A stretch of DNA of 64,000 nt, taken from assembly GCF_004801855.1 (NCBI RefSeq), contig NZ_SSTC01000013.1, positions 1 to 64,000 of the forward strand. The letters run 5' to 3'. Positions 1-8,599 of this stretch are shown here, piece by piece; the stretch's first letter is position 1; every line of letters starts with the position of its first letter. The notes under the pieces were generated by a model. That model was given only the letters and a program-made list of their open reading frames with translations, had not been told where the DNA came from and ran no database searches. A program made the position numbers and the translations under genes. Source of the stretch: Pseudomonas sp. A-1 (GTDB lineage: Bacteria > Pseudomonadota > Gammaproteobacteria > Pseudomonadales > Pseudomonadaceae).

Positions 1-432
1 GGCGGCGTAGCCGGCGCGCTCGATGGCGGCGACCAGCGCGCCGACCGGCACGCCGCGCAGCACGCGCACCTGGGCGCGCTCGCTGGCCAGGTTGACGCGC
101 GCCTCGGTCACCCCGGGCACCCTGCCCAGCACGCGCTCGACCCGCGCCACGCAGGAGGCGCAGGTCATGCCGCGCACGTCCAGCTCGACGGTTTCCTCGG
201 CCACCGCGTAGCCGGCCTGCTGCACGGCGGCGATGGCGGCGGCGACGTCGGGGGCGCCGGCGAAGCTGACCTCGGCGCGCGCGGTGGCCAGGTTGACGCT
301 GGCGTCCGTCACCCCGGGCAGCTTGCGCAGGGCGCGCTCGACGCGGCCGACGCAGGAGGCGCAGGTCATGCCGTCGATGCTCAGGGTGAGCGGCGGCGGA
401 CCGTCCTGGCGGAGGGGGGCGGGCGTGTTCAT
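1..432 (-). CDS. copA: Copper-exporting P1B-type ATPase CopA, N-terminal part (cut by window edge)
   Basis: The gene reads leftwards off the window edge, so only the first 144 codons are present. These encode two consecutive heavy-metal-associated domains, each with a GMTCASC metal-binding motif (around residues 22-28 and 90-96), each followed by the typical VERxL...PGV...VNLA pattern and an AGYA turn. Tandem HMA domains at the N-terminus are typical of Cu(I)-exporting P-type ATPases of the inner membrane, which pass copper from cytoplasmic chaperones into the transport channel. The membrane and ATP-binding domains lie outside the window, so the assignment rests on the HMA pair and on the CueR-type promoter just upstream. 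A different soft-metal ATPase is possible but less likely. Confidence 0.82.
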   Translation of the reverse strand, partial: MNTPAPLRQDGPPPLTLSIDGMTCASCVGRVERALRKLPGVTDASVNLATARAEVSFAGAPDVAAAIAAVQQAGYAVAEETVELDVRGMTCASCVARVERVLGRVPGVTEARVNLASERAQVRVLRGVPVGALVAAIERAGYAA

Positions 433-464
433 GGGAGCTCCTGATCCGGCTGAGGCATGCCGCC

Positions 465-495
465 ACCTTAGAGCTTCCAATGGTGGCAAGGTCAA
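465..495 (-). promoter_or_regulatory. CueR/MerR-type promoter of copA
   Basis: Read on the minus strand, a TTGACC -35 box and a TAAGGT -10 box are separated by exactly 19 bp. The long spacer carries an imperfect dyad (CTTGCCA / TGGAAG). A 19-bp spacer with this dyad is the hallmark of promoters that MerR-family activators such as CueR untwist when metal binds. It lies about 30 bp upstream of the copA start codon. No cueR gene is visible within the window. Confidence 0.75.
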
Positions 496-695
496 GCCCC
501 GGCGCCGGCCGCGCCCATGGATCAATAAAACTGCACTGATGCTGCAGGATTATTCGTTTGTGCCGGCCCTAGGGGGCGGACAGACTGTATCCGCCCTGTG
601 CGCCGGACGAAGCAGGCAGCGCGCATGCCCCGCCAGAGGGAAGCCGCTGCGGTGGACGGTGGCGGGGCGAACAACCTTGTCCCTCCGGAACTGCC

Positions 696-1433
696 ATGAC
701 TCCTGCCAGACAACTCGTTGCGCGGGTTGCCCGCCTTCTCCCGCCCGCCCTGCACACCCACCCCCTCGAATGGACGCGCGCCGCGCTCGGCGCCGGGCTC
801 GGCGTACTGCTGCCCCTGCTGCTGTGCGGCGCCCTGTTCGGCCGCGAGCTGGCCCTGAGCATGCTCGGCCCGCTCGGCGCGTCGGCGGTGCTGCTGTTCG
901 CGGTATCGTCCGGGGCGCTGTCGCAACCCTGGTCGATCCTCGGCAGCTACCTGTGCGCGGCGCTGGTGGCGACCGCGGTCGGCCTGCTGCACCTGCCGGT
1001 CCTGGCCACGGCGTTGCTGGCCCTCGGTGGCACCCTGCTGACGATGTGCGCGCTGCGCTGCCTGCATCCGCCGGGTGCGGCGCTGGCGCTGTGCCTGGTG
1101 CAGGGACATCCGCAGGTGTCCGCGCTGGGCTTCGGCATACTGGCGCCGGTGCTGCTGGCGGCCGTGGGCCTGCTCGTCTGCGCGCTGCTGTTCAACAACC
1201 TGACCGGCGTGCGCTACCCCAAGGCAGCCAGCGCGGAGCCGGTATCGCTCGCCGTGTCGCCGCCCGAGATCCAGGCCGGAATCACTGCCGCCGACCTGCA
1301 ACAGGCCCTGAAGGAGTTCGGTGAGTTCGTCGACGTGACGGCGGAGGATCTCGAGGAGATCGTCCGGCGCAGCGAGCGCCATGCCCGCCAGCGCAGCATG
1401 GCCGAGGTGTTCGCCGAGCGCGAACCGGGCTGA
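696..1433 (+). CDS. HPP-family integral membrane protein
   Basis: The 245-residue protein has a hydrophobic first two thirds with about four to five membrane segments and the motif CLHPPGAA near residue 128, which gives the HPP family its name. Some HPP proteins in cyanobacteria and plants transport nitrite; the role in pseudomonads is not established. After the membrane part a short soluble tail (AGITAADLQQALKEFGEF region) looks like the linker that leads into CBS domains in longer family members (about 380 residues as I recall), but the frame stops here, so no CBS pair is present. It is transcribed away from copA and alone. Membrane topology is inferred by eye. Confidence 0.8.
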   Translation: MTPARQLVARVARLLPPALHTHPLEWTRAALGAGLGVLLPLLLCGALFGRELALSMLGPLGASAVLLFAVSSGALSQPWSILGSYLCAALVATAVGLLHLPVLATALLALGGTLLTMCALRCLHPPGAALALCLVQGHPQVSALGFGILAPVLLAAVGLLVCALLFNNLTGVRYPKAASAEPVSLAVSPPEIQAGITAADLQQALKEFGEFVDVTAEDLEEIVRRSERHARQRSMAEVFAEREPG

Positions 1434-1530
1434 GCGAGCGGAACCGGGTGTTGCCGGGCGGCGGGGAGGGTCGATGATCGCGCGTGGGCGCGGCGTAGCA
1501 CCGCGCGGGGAAGCCGCAACGCTCGGCGGC

Positions 1531-1560
1531 AAAGAAAAAGGCCCTCTTCCGAGGGCCTTT
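1531..1560 (-). terminator. Rho-independent terminator downstream of tRNA-Gly
   Basis: A perfect 10-bp stem (1537-1546 pairs with 1551-1560, loop TTCC) is followed on the minus strand by a run of T residues. It ends the leftward tRNA transcript eight bases after the CCA end. The stem could also stop rightward transcription from the HPP gene, though the T tract is poorer on that strand. Confidence 0.75.
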
Positions 1561-1567
1561 CGAGATC

Positions 1568-1641
1568 TGGAGCGGGCGATGGGAATCGAACCCACGGCTC
1601 TAGCTTGGGAAGCTAGGGTATTACCATTATACGACGCCCGC
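1568..1641 (-). tRNA. tRNA-Gly, anticodon CCC
   Basis: The minus strand reads a 74-nt cloverleaf. The acceptor stem GCGGGCG/CGCCCGC ends in discriminator T and an encoded CCA. The D-arm follows TCGTATAATGGTAATA, the anticodon loop is TTCCCAA (anticodon CCC) on a CTAGC/GCTAG stem, and the T-loop is GGTTCGATTCC. The CCC anticodon reads GGG glycine codons. It stands alone with its own terminator and shows no flanking direct repeat or integrase. Confidence 0.95.
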
Positions 1642-1690
1642 TTTTCAGGCCGTCTTTTTACCAGAAGATGCGAACGAGGTGAAGCTCGTT

Positions 1691-2416
1691 TTATGCCGAA
1701 TCGCTCTGAGCCGCCGGCAAGGGGCCGGAGCAGGCGATTTCCGCGGCATCGAGCGGGCGGTACTGGCCGGGTTGCAGCATCGGGTCGAGGCGGATCGGCC
1801 CGATGCTCTCGCGGTGCAGGCGGGTCACCCGGTTGCGGAAGTGGCCGAACATGCGCTTGACCTGATGGTAGCGGCCCTCGACCAGGGTGAGACGGGCGCT
1901 GTGGCTGTCGAGGATCTCCAGGTGCGCGGGCAGGGTGGTGAGATCCTCGAAGGCGAAGTAGATGCCGCGCGCGAAAGTGTCGACGTACTCGGCGCCGATC
2001 GGCTCGGCGGTCTCCACCCGGTAGACCTTGGGCAGCTTGCTGCCCGGCAGGGTCAGGCGCCGCGACCACTGACCGTCGTTGGTCAGCAGCAGCAGGCCGG
2101 TGGTGTTGCCGTCCAGGCGCCCGGCGATGTGCAGCCCCGCGCGCTCGGCTGCCGGCAGCAGGTCGAGCACGGTGCGGTGCTGCGGATCGCTCGTGGCGCT
2201 GACCACCCCGGCCGGCTTGTGCAGCATCAGGTAGCGGGCGGTCTGGCCGGCCTGCAGCAGTTGCCCGTCCAGCTCGATGCGGTTGAAGCCGTTGATCTCG
2301 CGATGGCCGTCGCACTCGGCCAGGCGGTCGACCTGCACCCGGCCGGCGAGCAGCAACTGGCGGACCTGCTGGCGATTGAGTTCGGGGCGCTTGCTGAGGA
2401 AGCGGTCCAGGCGCAT
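1691..2416 (-). CDS. rsuA: 16S rRNA pseudouridine(516) synthase RsuA
   Basis: The 241-residue protein has an S4-like RNA-binding domain at residues 1-60 and a pseudouridine synthase domain with the catalytic signature GRLDGNTTGLLLL. The nucleophile falls at Asp102, the same number as in E. coli RsuA. The later blocks EGRYHQVKRMF and LHRESIG are also RsuA-like, and the C-terminus LxPGxYRPLxxxEI matches the family. It should convert U516 of 16S rRNA to pseudouridine during small-subunit assembly. RluB/E/F paralogues are the main alternatives, but the spacing of the motifs and overall length favour RsuA. Confidence 0.88.
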   Translation of the reverse strand: MRLDRFLSKRPELNRQQVRQLLLAGRVQVDRLAECDGHREINGFNRIELDGQLLQAGQTARYLMLHKPAGVVSATSDPQHRTVLDLLPAAERAGLHIAGRLDGNTTGLLLLTNDGQWSRRLTLPGSKLPKVYRVETAEPIGAEYVDTFARGIYFAFEDLTTLPAHLEILDSHSARLTLVEGRYHQVKRMFGHFRNRVTRLHRESIGPIRLDPMLQPGQYRPLDAAEIACSGPLPAAQSDSA

Positions 2417-2604
2417 GGGGAAGGCTCTCGATGTGGCGGGGCGGTCGTTGCCAGCCCGTTCGGGCGGGGGGGCGTGGCATGTTAGCGCGCGCGGGGCAGC
2501 GCCGCAGGTGCCGGTGCGCGTTCGCCTGGTGCGCTGAACTTGTGCAGGCGCTTCGGCGTCTCAGCAATGGGCCAATCGGGCCCGTGCCGCGGAGGAATCG
2601 ATCC

Positions 2605-2835
2605 ATGCGTGTTGCCGTGTTGCTGTTGGGAATGCTGCTCGGGCTGTCCGGGTGCGTGGTCTACGATGACGACCATGACCACGGCTACCGCGGCGGGCAT
2701 GGTCACTGGGATGGCGGCGATCGGCATCGCCAGTGGGAGGGACGCGGCCATCGCCACCATCATTGGGATGACCGCGGCCATCGCCGTGAGCGCTGGGAGG
2801 ATCGACGAGACGGCTATCGCTACTACGACGACTGA
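2605..2835 (+). CDS. Small histidine-rich lipoprotein, function unknown
   Basis: This is a 76-residue product with a strong GGAGGA ribosome-binding site eight bases before the ATG. Residues 1-16 form a lipoprotein signal ending in LSGC, so mature lipidated Cys17 is expected in the envelope. The remaining 60 residues are almost only D, H, R, G, W, Y and E, with ten histidines, several as HxH or HHH and repeated WD/WE plus GHR units. Such a tail could bind metal or simply be a charged, disordered linker. No known domain is recognised. It is followed closely by the convergent crotonase gene. Confidence 0.7.
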   Translation: MRVAVLLLGMLLGLSGCVVYDDDHDHGYRGGHGHWDGGDRHRQWEGRGHRHHHWDDRGHRRERWEDRRDGYRYYDD

Positions 2836-2874
2836 TTCCGTCGCCGGCACCCCGTAGCGCTCCGGCGGCGGTAC

Positions 2875-3987
2875 TCAGCTGTCGCCGAGCTGCGCCAGCG
2901 GGTGCTCGCCTTCCCAGGTCGGGGCGAAGTGGGCCTCGACCACGCTCGGCGGGATGGCGGCGACCTGCGGCCAGTGCCAGCGCGGGCGGTTGTCCTTGTC
3001 GATCAGCCGGGCGCGCACCCCCTCGGCGAATTCGGGGTGGCGGCAGCAGTTCAGGCTCATCGCGTATTCCATGCGCAGCGCCTCGGCCAGCGACAGCCGG
3101 CGCGCGCGGCGCAGCTGTTCCCAGACCAGGTGGGCGGTGAGCGGGCAGCCGCTGGCCAGGGTGGCGGCCGCGCGGGCCAGCAGCGGATCGCTGTCGTCCT
3201 GCAGGGCGGTGAGAGCGTGCCAGGCGGCCGGCAGGTCGGCGACGTCGAGCAGGCGGTCGATGCGCTCGCGGCGCGGCAGCAGTTCGGCACCGGGCAGCCG
3301 GGCCAGGGCCTCGCGTTCCAGGGCCTGCAGCAGGCTGTGCAGCTGGCTGGCGCTCTGCTCGTTCCAGTTGAGCTGCGCCAGGCCGTGCAGCAGGGCTTCC
3401 TGCTGCTCGTCGAGCAGGAAGCGGTCGGCCAGGCCGAGGTCGAGGGCATCGCGGGCGTTGAGCTGGCTGGCGCCGAGGCCGAGGAACAGGCCGAGCCGGC
3501 CGGGCAGGCGGCCGAGGAACCAGCTGGCGCCGACATCGGGGTACAGGCCGATGCCGATTTCCGGCATGGCCAGGCGGCTGGAGGGTGTGACGATGCGCAG
3601 GCCGGTGCTCTGCAGCAGGCCCATGCCACCGCCCATCACATAGCCGTGGGCCCAGCCCAGCAGCGGCTTGCGGTAGTGGTGCAGGCGGTGGAACAGGCGG
3701 TACTCGTCGGCGAAGAAGCGCCGCGCCAGCGCCGGCACCGTGCCGGGGTCGGCACGGCAGGCCTCGGCCAGGGCGCGTACGTCGCCGCCGGCGCAGAAGG
3801 CCCGGGCGCCGTTGCCGCGCAGCACCACGCAGGCGATTTCCGGATCGTCCTGCCAGATCGCGAGGCGGTGGGCGAGTGCCTCGATCATCGGCAGCGACAG
3901 GGCGTTGAGGCTCGCCCCGGCGTCGAGGCTGGCGAGACCGAGGCGAAAGCCGTGGCGGCATGGCCGCTCTTCGAAGATCAGGTTCAT
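2875..3987 (-). CDS. Crotonase-fold acyl-CoA hydrolase (3-hydroxyisobutyryl-CoA hydrolase-like)
   Basis: The 370-residue protein has the crotonase fold in residues 1-190: an oxyanion-hole region with FCAGGDV near 64-70 and MGGGMGL near 118-124, then E143 and D151 in the MPEIGIGLYPDVGASWF block. That block, with the extra 170-residue C-terminal extension, is typical of 3-hydroxyisobutyryl-CoA hydrolases of valine breakdown and related hydrolases rather than of simple hydratases. It sits 23 bp downstream of a second crotonase gene and is probably co-transcribed with it. The pair matches PA0744-PA0745 of P. aeruginosa from memory. The true substrate is not shown by sequence. Confidence 0.78.
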   Translation of the reverse strand: MNLIFEERPCRHGFRLGLASLDAGASLNALSLPMIEALAHRLAIWQDDPEIACVVLRGNGARAFCAGGDVRALAEACRADPGTVPALARRFFADEYRLFHRLHHYRKPLLGWAHGYVMGGGMGLLQSTGLRIVTPSSRLAMPEIGIGLYPDVGASWFLGRLPGRLGLFLGLGASQLNARDALDLGLADRFLLDEQQEALLHGLAQLNWNEQSASQLHSLLQALEREALARLPGAELLPRRERIDRLLDVADLPAAWHALTALQDDSDPLLARAAATLASGCPLTAHLVWEQLRRARRLSLAEALRMEYAMSLNCCRHPEFAEGVRARLIDKDNRPRWHWPQVAAIPPSVVEAHFAPTWEGEHPLAQLGDS

Positions 3988-4010
3988 GCGGGCCTCCGGC
4001 GCAGCGCGCC

Positions 4011-4829
4011 TCAGCGGTTGCGCCAGTGCGGGTCGCGTTTCTCCAGGAAGGCGTTGACGCCCTCGCGGGTATCGTCGGCATCGAACAGGTCGACGAAGCG
4101 CTCGCGCTCCTCGGCCAGCCAGCTGCTCGGGCCGCGCTGGCGGGCGCCCTGGATCAGTGGCTTGATCGCACGCACCGCCACCGGGCTCTGCCGGGCGACG
4201 CGGGCGGCGAGCAGCAGGGCGTGGCCGCGCGCCTCGCCGCTGTCGACCACCTGCTCGACCAGGCCGATGCGCAGCGCGGTCTCGGCATCGACCCGCTCGC
4301 CGCAGAGGATCATGCGCTTGGCCCAGCCCTCGCCGACCAGCCAGGCCAGGTGCTGGGTGCCGCCGGCGCAGGGCAGCAGGCCGACGCCGGCCTCGGGCAG
4401 GGCCAGTTGCGCTTGGCGTTCGGCGATGCGGATGTCGCAGGCCAGCGCGCACTCCAGGCCGCCGCCCATGGCGTAGCCGTTGATGGCGGCGATGCTCACC
4501 CCGCGGAAGTCGCGCAGCGCCTCGAAAGCTTCGCCGAACAGCCGCGCCATGCTGCGCGCACGGGCCTTGTCGCCGTCGGCGAACAGCTTGAGGTCGGCGC
4601 CGGCGCTGAAGAACTTGGCGCCCTGGCCGGTGATCACCAGGGCGTAGATATCGTCGTCGTGGTTGAGGTGCTCGACCAGCTGGCGCAGGCCGATCAGCGA
4701 GTCGCGGTCCCAGGTGTTGGCCGGCGGATTGTTGATGGTGACCAGCGCGGTGTGGCCGTGCTTCTCGACGGTCAGCTTGTGGGTGAGGTCGAAGGGGGCG
4801 GACTTGTAGGGTTCGACGGCGTTGCTCAT
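4011..4829 (-). CDS. dspI: Enoyl-CoA hydratase, DspI-like
   Basis: The 272-residue crotonase-fold protein carries both catalytic glutamates expected of an enoyl-CoA hydratase: E126 in GGGLECAL and E146 in LALPEAGVG. The ATG chosen follows a GAGGA ribosome-binding site; an upstream in-frame ATG has no such site. Sequence and position relative to the next gene and ung match PA0745 (DspI), which published work links to making cis-2-decenoic acid, the biofilm-dispersal signal. Unlike P. aeruginosa, no acyl-CoA dehydrogenase or aldehyde dehydrogenase gene lies upstream; two binding-protein genes do. The signal-forming role is therefore an inference from orthology. Confidence 0.7.
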   Translation of the reverse strand: MSNAVEPYKSAPFDLTHKLTVEKHGHTALVTINNPPANTWDRDSLIGLRQLVEHLNHDDDIYALVITGQGAKFFSAGADLKLFADGDKARARSMARLFGEAFEALRDFRGVSIAAINGYAMGGGLECALACDIRIAERQAQLALPEAGVGLLPCAGGTQHLAWLVGEGWAKRMILCGERVDAETALRIGLVEQVVDSGEARGHALLLAARVARQSPVAVRAIKPLIQGARQRGPSSWLAEERERFVDLFDADDTREGVNAFLEKRDPHWRNR

Positions 4830-5028
4830 GACGGTCCTCGGGCTTCGGGCGGGTGGCCGCGCTCTGCCGGAGTCTCCAGCCGCGCCCACCCGGCAGGCGG
4901 ATGCTCAGTCTGGTACGTCAGTGGAGGCCCGCGTCGGTCGTCTGACCGGACCCGCGGGCCGCCGGGATGAACTTCTTTTAGCCGTCCCGACCGGGGCTTG
5001 TCCAGCCCCGCCGGGAGGTGGGAGGGGT

Positions 5029-6276
5029 TTACTGCAGCTGGGGCGGCTGGCCGGCGGTCAGGCGTTCCTGCTTCCACTCGTCGAGGGTCGGTGCGGCCAG
5101 GGTGCCGTCGAGGCGGCCGACGATCTCGAAGTAGTCCTGCCTGGAACGGTCCTTCATGATCTCGTCGCGCGACTTCACCTTCACCGCGTAGACGGTCTGC
5201 ACGTTCTGGTGATCGAAGGTGCGCCACTCCTGCGGGCCCTTGAGCAGCTGGTACTTGTGGCCTTCCAGGGCCTTGATCAGGCTCTCGCTGTCCAGGCTGC
5301 GCGCTCGCTCGGCGGCGTCGGCCCACTGGTGGACGATGCTGTAGGCCGAGGCGGCCGAGCTCGACGGCATCAGTTCGTAACGCTCGGAGAAGTTCTTCAC
5401 GAAGGTCATGCCGGCTTCGGACTTCTCCAGCTCCGGCACGCGCCAGGTCCACGGCTCGGTGCCGATCACGCCTTCCATCAGGCCGGGGCCGGCCTGCTCG
5501 ACGATGCTCTGGGTCAGGTTGGGGGCGACGATCTGCATGCGCTTGGTCAGGCCGAGGTCCTCGGCGATGCGCATGGCGCGCACCAGGTCCTCGCCGAACA
5601 GCACCAGGGCGAGCACCTCGGCGTCGCTGCCGGCGGCCTGGGTCAGCGCATCGCGGTAGTCGGCCAGGCGCGCGCCGGGGAAGGGCACCTTGAGGCCCGG
5701 ATGCTTGCTGGCGTCGGTGCTGTGGGTGGTCTGGCGCAGCGAGCTTTCGCTGGTGTGGCCCCAGGTGTAGTCGGCGGTGACGTAGAAGTAGCGCTTGTTC
5801 GGCAGCTCCTTGGCCAGGTACTCGCCGAGCACGCGCGCGCTCATCCACGCGTTGTTGCACTCGCGGAACATGTAGCGGTGGCCGTTCTTGCCGGTGGTGT
5901 CGTTGGAGTAGGTGAGGGTGCCGAAGTACAGCACGCCGCGCTCCTTGGCGCGCTTGCTGGCGGCGATGGCCACGGCGCTGGAGGCGCCGCCAAACAGCAT
6001 CACCGCGCCGTCACCGACCAGGCGGTCGACGTTGTTCACCGCCTTCTCCGGACGCGAGGCGGTATCGCGGCTGATCAGACGCAGGGGGCGGCCGAGCACG
6101 CCGCCCTCGGCGTTGATCTCGTCGATGGCCAGCAGGGCGCCACGCATCTGTGCCAGCCCTTCTTCCTTGTAGCTGCCGGTGCGGGGGTAGTTCAGGCCGA
6201 GGGTGATCGGATCGACAGCACTGGCAGTAGTGCAAAGTCCGGCCCACAGGGCCAGAGCCGTGAGAGTGCGCTTCAT
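5029..6276 (-). CDS. Periplasmic substrate-binding protein, branched-chain amino acid/urea type (copy 1)
   Basis: The 415-residue protein has a cleavable signal peptide (about residues 1-20, cut after ASA) and then the type I periplasmic binding fold (Peripla_BP_6 family). Landmarks are LGLNYPRTG, a GALLAIDEINAEGGVLGRPL block near residue 47, and VMLFGGASSAVA near 92. Such proteins deliver amino acids, urea or amides to ABC importers, or act as sensors. No permease or ATPase gene is nearby. It is followed by a close paralogue in the same orientation 200 bp away, so the pair arose by tandem duplication. The ligand cannot be read from the sequence. Confidence 0.82.
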   Translation of the reverse strand: MKRTLTALALWAGLCTTASAVDPITLGLNYPRTGSYKEEGLAQMRGALLAIDEINAEGGVLGRPLRLISRDTASRPEKAVNNVDRLVGDGAVMLFGGASSAVAIAASKRAKERGVLYFGTLTYSNDTTGKNGHRYMFRECNNAWMSARVLGEYLAKELPNKRYFYVTADYTWGHTSESSLRQTTHSTDASKHPGLKVPFPGARLADYRDALTQAAGSDAEVLALVLFGEDLVRAMRIAEDLGLTKRMQIVAPNLTQSIVEQAGPGLMEGVIGTEPWTWRVPELEKSEAGMTFVKNFSERYELMPSSSAASAYSIVHQWADAAERARSLDSESLIKALEGHKYQLLKGPQEWRTFDHQNVQTVYAVKVKSRDEIMKDRSRQDYFEIVGRLDGTLAAPTLDEWKQERLTAGQPPQLQ

Positions 6277-6476
6277 GGGGCCTCCTGGTCATTGTTATGT
6301 TTGCCCGAGCTTGTTTTACGCGCCGGCGTGTTTGACGGGCATTAGCTCTTGGTCTAGCGGCGTCATCATTTTGTGATCCAGTTCGCAAGCGCGGGGAAAT
6401 GCCGGCTGATGCGCGCCCCGTGCCGGCGGCGACCCTGGCGCCGCTCCCGCGGGCAGCGTCGGCACCGGGCGGCGGA

Positions 6477-7715
6477 TCACTCGAGGGTCAGGCTGTCGCG
6501 CTCCTGCTCCCAGTCCTCCTGTGGCACGGCGGCCTGTTCGCCGCCCATGCGGTGGATGATCTCGAAGTAGTCCTGCTTCAGCGCATCCTGCATGATCTCC
6601 TCGCGCGGGCGCACCCGCACGGCATAGACGCCCTGCACGTTCTGGTGGTCGAAGGCGCGCCACTCCTGTTCGCCCTTGAGCAGCTGGTAGCGGTGCCCCT
6701 CCAGTGCGGCGATCACCGCCTCGCTGTCGCTGCTGCCGGCGCGCGCCACGGCGTCGGCCCACTCGCGGACGATGGCGTAGGTGGAGGCCGCGGTGCTGCC
6801 CGGGTACTCCTGGTGCTGGGCGATGAAGTCGCTGACGAAGGCCGCGCCGGCCGGGCTGTTCTCCAGGCGGGGAATGCGCCAGGTCCAGGTCTCGGTGCCG
6901 ATCACCCCGGCCATGATCGACGGTCCGATCTGCTCGACCAGCGGCTTGGTCAGGTGCGGGACGATGATCTGCAGGCGGCGGTTGAGGCCCTGCTGGTCGA
7001 CCAGGCTCATGATCTGCACCAGGTCGTTGCCGAGCAGGTTGAGCACCAGCACGTCCGCCTCGCTCTTCGCCGCCGCCTCGAGGGCGGCGCGCATGTCGAC
7101 CAGGCGCGCGCCGCTGGCGGCCAGGCTGCGCCGTCCGTGGCGGGCCTTGTCCTGGGTGGCGGTGCTGTCGCGCAGGGCGCGCTCCATGCTGTTGCCCCAG
7201 GCATCGTCGCGAGTGATGTGGAAGTAGCGGCGGCGCGGCTGGTGGATCGCCAGGTACTCGCCGAGCACCCGGGCGCTCATGTGCGCGCTGCCGGACTCGC
7301 GGAACAGGTAGCGGTGGCCGTGCTGGCCGGTGACCTCGTTGGCATAGGCGAGGGTGGCGAAGTACAGCAGGCCGTGCTCGCGAGCGCGCCGGCTGGCGGC
7401 GACCACCTCTTCGCTGGTGGCGCCGCCGAAGACCATGGCCACACCCTTGGCCTGCAGGCGGTCGACGGTGTTCACCGCGGTTTCCGCGCGCGAGGCGCTG
7501 TTGCCGGTTTCCAGCTGCAGCGGCCGACCGAGCACGCCGCCTTCGGCATTGACCTGGGCGACGGCGAGCAGGGCGCCGCGCATCTGCTCGAGGCCCTCGG
7601 CCTTGTCGTTGCCGGTGCGCGGATAGCTGAGGCCGATCTTCAGCGGATCGCCGGCCGGCGCGGCGTGGACGGCGAAGCCTGCGAGCAGCAGGCCGAGACA
7701 GACGAGTCGACGCAT
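6477..7715 (-). CDS. Periplasmic substrate-binding protein, branched-chain amino acid/urea type (copy 2)
   Basis: This 412-residue paralogue of the neighbouring binding protein starts with a signal peptide (about 1-19, cleavage near HAA). It shares the same blocks in the same order: GLSYPRTG, MRGALLAVAQVNAEGGVLG, a VFGGATSEEV loop, GTETWTWR, and a C-terminal LEGHRYQLLKGEQEWR stretch that is almost identical between copies. Conserved C-terminal halves with diverged middle loops suggest the two bind different ligands. It is likely the upstream gene of the pair. As with copy 1, no transporter partner is encoded within the window, so use by a distant ABC system or a sensor is possible. Confidence 0.82.
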   Translation of the reverse strand: MRRLVCLGLLLAGFAVHAAPAGDPLKIGLSYPRTGNDKAEGLEQMRGALLAVAQVNAEGGVLGRPLQLETGNSASRAETAVNTVDRLQAKGVAMVFGGATSEEVVAASRRAREHGLLYFATLAYANEVTGQHGHRYLFRESGSAHMSARVLGEYLAIHQPRRRYFHITRDDAWGNSMERALRDSTATQDKARHGRRSLAASGARLVDMRAALEAAAKSEADVLVLNLLGNDLVQIMSLVDQQGLNRRLQIIVPHLTKPLVEQIGPSIMAGVIGTETWTWRIPRLENSPAGAAFVSDFIAQHQEYPGSTAASTYAIVREWADAVARAGSSDSEAVIAALEGHRYQLLKGEQEWRAFDHQNVQGVYAVRVRPREEIMQDALKQDYFEIIHRMGGEQAAVPQEDWEQERDSLTLE

Positions 7716-7901
7716 GGACACCTTTCCTTGTGGCTGGGGGAAGCGGGCTTTGTACGCCCGTAGGGAGCAGGCGCCCATGCACCTTTGCGCGGGAAGGAGC
7801 GCGACTTCGGTCGTCATCCCCGCCCGCCACCAAGGTCGCGCCTTGACTTGCCGGGGAGCGCTCTCTACGGTGCCGCTTTGTTTCGCACACAGGGGGCTGG
7901 C

Positions 7902-8597
7902 ATGAGCGCCGCGCAGGATCGCATCAAACTCGAACCGGGCTGGAAGGCGGCCCTCGGCGAGGAGTTCGACAAGCCCTACATGCAGGCGCTGGGCGAGTTC
8001 CTGCGCCGCGAGAAGGCCGCCGGCAAGCAGATATTTCCGCCCGGCGGGCTGATCTTCAACGCGCTGAACTCCACCCCGCTGGAGCGCGTCAAGGTGGTGA
8101 TCATCGGCCAGGATCCCTACCACGGCCCGGGCCAGGCCCATGGCCTGTGCTTCTCGGTGCAGCCGGGGGTACCGGTGCCGCCGTCGCTGCTGAACATCTT
8201 CAAGGAACTCAAGCGCGACCTGAACATCGATCCGCCCAACCACGGCTGCCTGCAGCACTGGGCGGGGCAGGGCGTGCTGCTGCTCAACACCTCGCTGACC
8301 GTCGAGCAGGGCAAGGCCGGCTCGCACGCCGCGGCAGGCTGGCAGCCGTTCACCGACCGGGTGATCGAGGTGGTCAGCCAGCAGCGGCCGCACCTGGTGT
8401 TCCTGCTGTGGGGCGCCCACGCGCAGAGCAAGGAGCGCCTGATCGATCCGACCAAGCACCTGATCCTGCGCTCGCCGCATCCCTCGCCGCTGTCGGCGCA
8501 CCGCGGCTTCATCGGCAACGGCCATTTCGGCCGCACCAACAAGTTCCTCGAGCAGCACGGCCTGGCGCCGATCGACTGGCGCCTGCCGGCGCTCTGA
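7902..8597 (+). CDS. ung: Uracil-DNA glycosylase
   Basis: The 231-residue protein removes uracil from DNA as the first step of base-excision repair. The water-activating Asp71 lies in [13 protein letters not shown], Asn129 in LLLNTSLT, and the catalytic His193 in [11 protein letters not shown], all at the spacing of family 1 UDGs. The start ATG at the [14 protein letters not shown]-terminus gives the usual family length; the open frame extends further upstream but without family similarity. It stands alone, divergent from the binding-protein genes and convergent with the next lipoprotein gene, the same place ung (PA0750) has in P. aeruginosa. Confidence 0.97.
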   Translation: MSAAQDRIKLEPGWKAALGEEFDKPYMQALGEFLRREKAAGKQIFPPGGLIFNALNSTPLERVKVVIIGQDPYHGPGQAHGLCFSVQPGVPVPPSLLNIFKELKRDLNIDPPNHGCLQHWAGQGVLLLNTSLTVEQGKAGSHAAAGWQPFTDRVIEVVSQQRPHLVFLLWGAHAQSKERLIDPTKHLILRSPHPSPLSAHRGFIGNGHFGRTNKFLEQHGLAPIDWRLPAL

Positions 8598-8599
8598 GT

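Noticed and set aside
696-1433. HPP-family gene as a pseudogene because the CBS domains are missing
   Set aside because: The frame is intact, the stop is clean, and no remnant of CBS coding sequence follows; short HPP proteins exist.
1568-1641. tRNA-Gly as an integration site of a genomic island
   Set aside because: No integrase gene, no direct repeat of the tRNA 3' end and no compositional break nearby.
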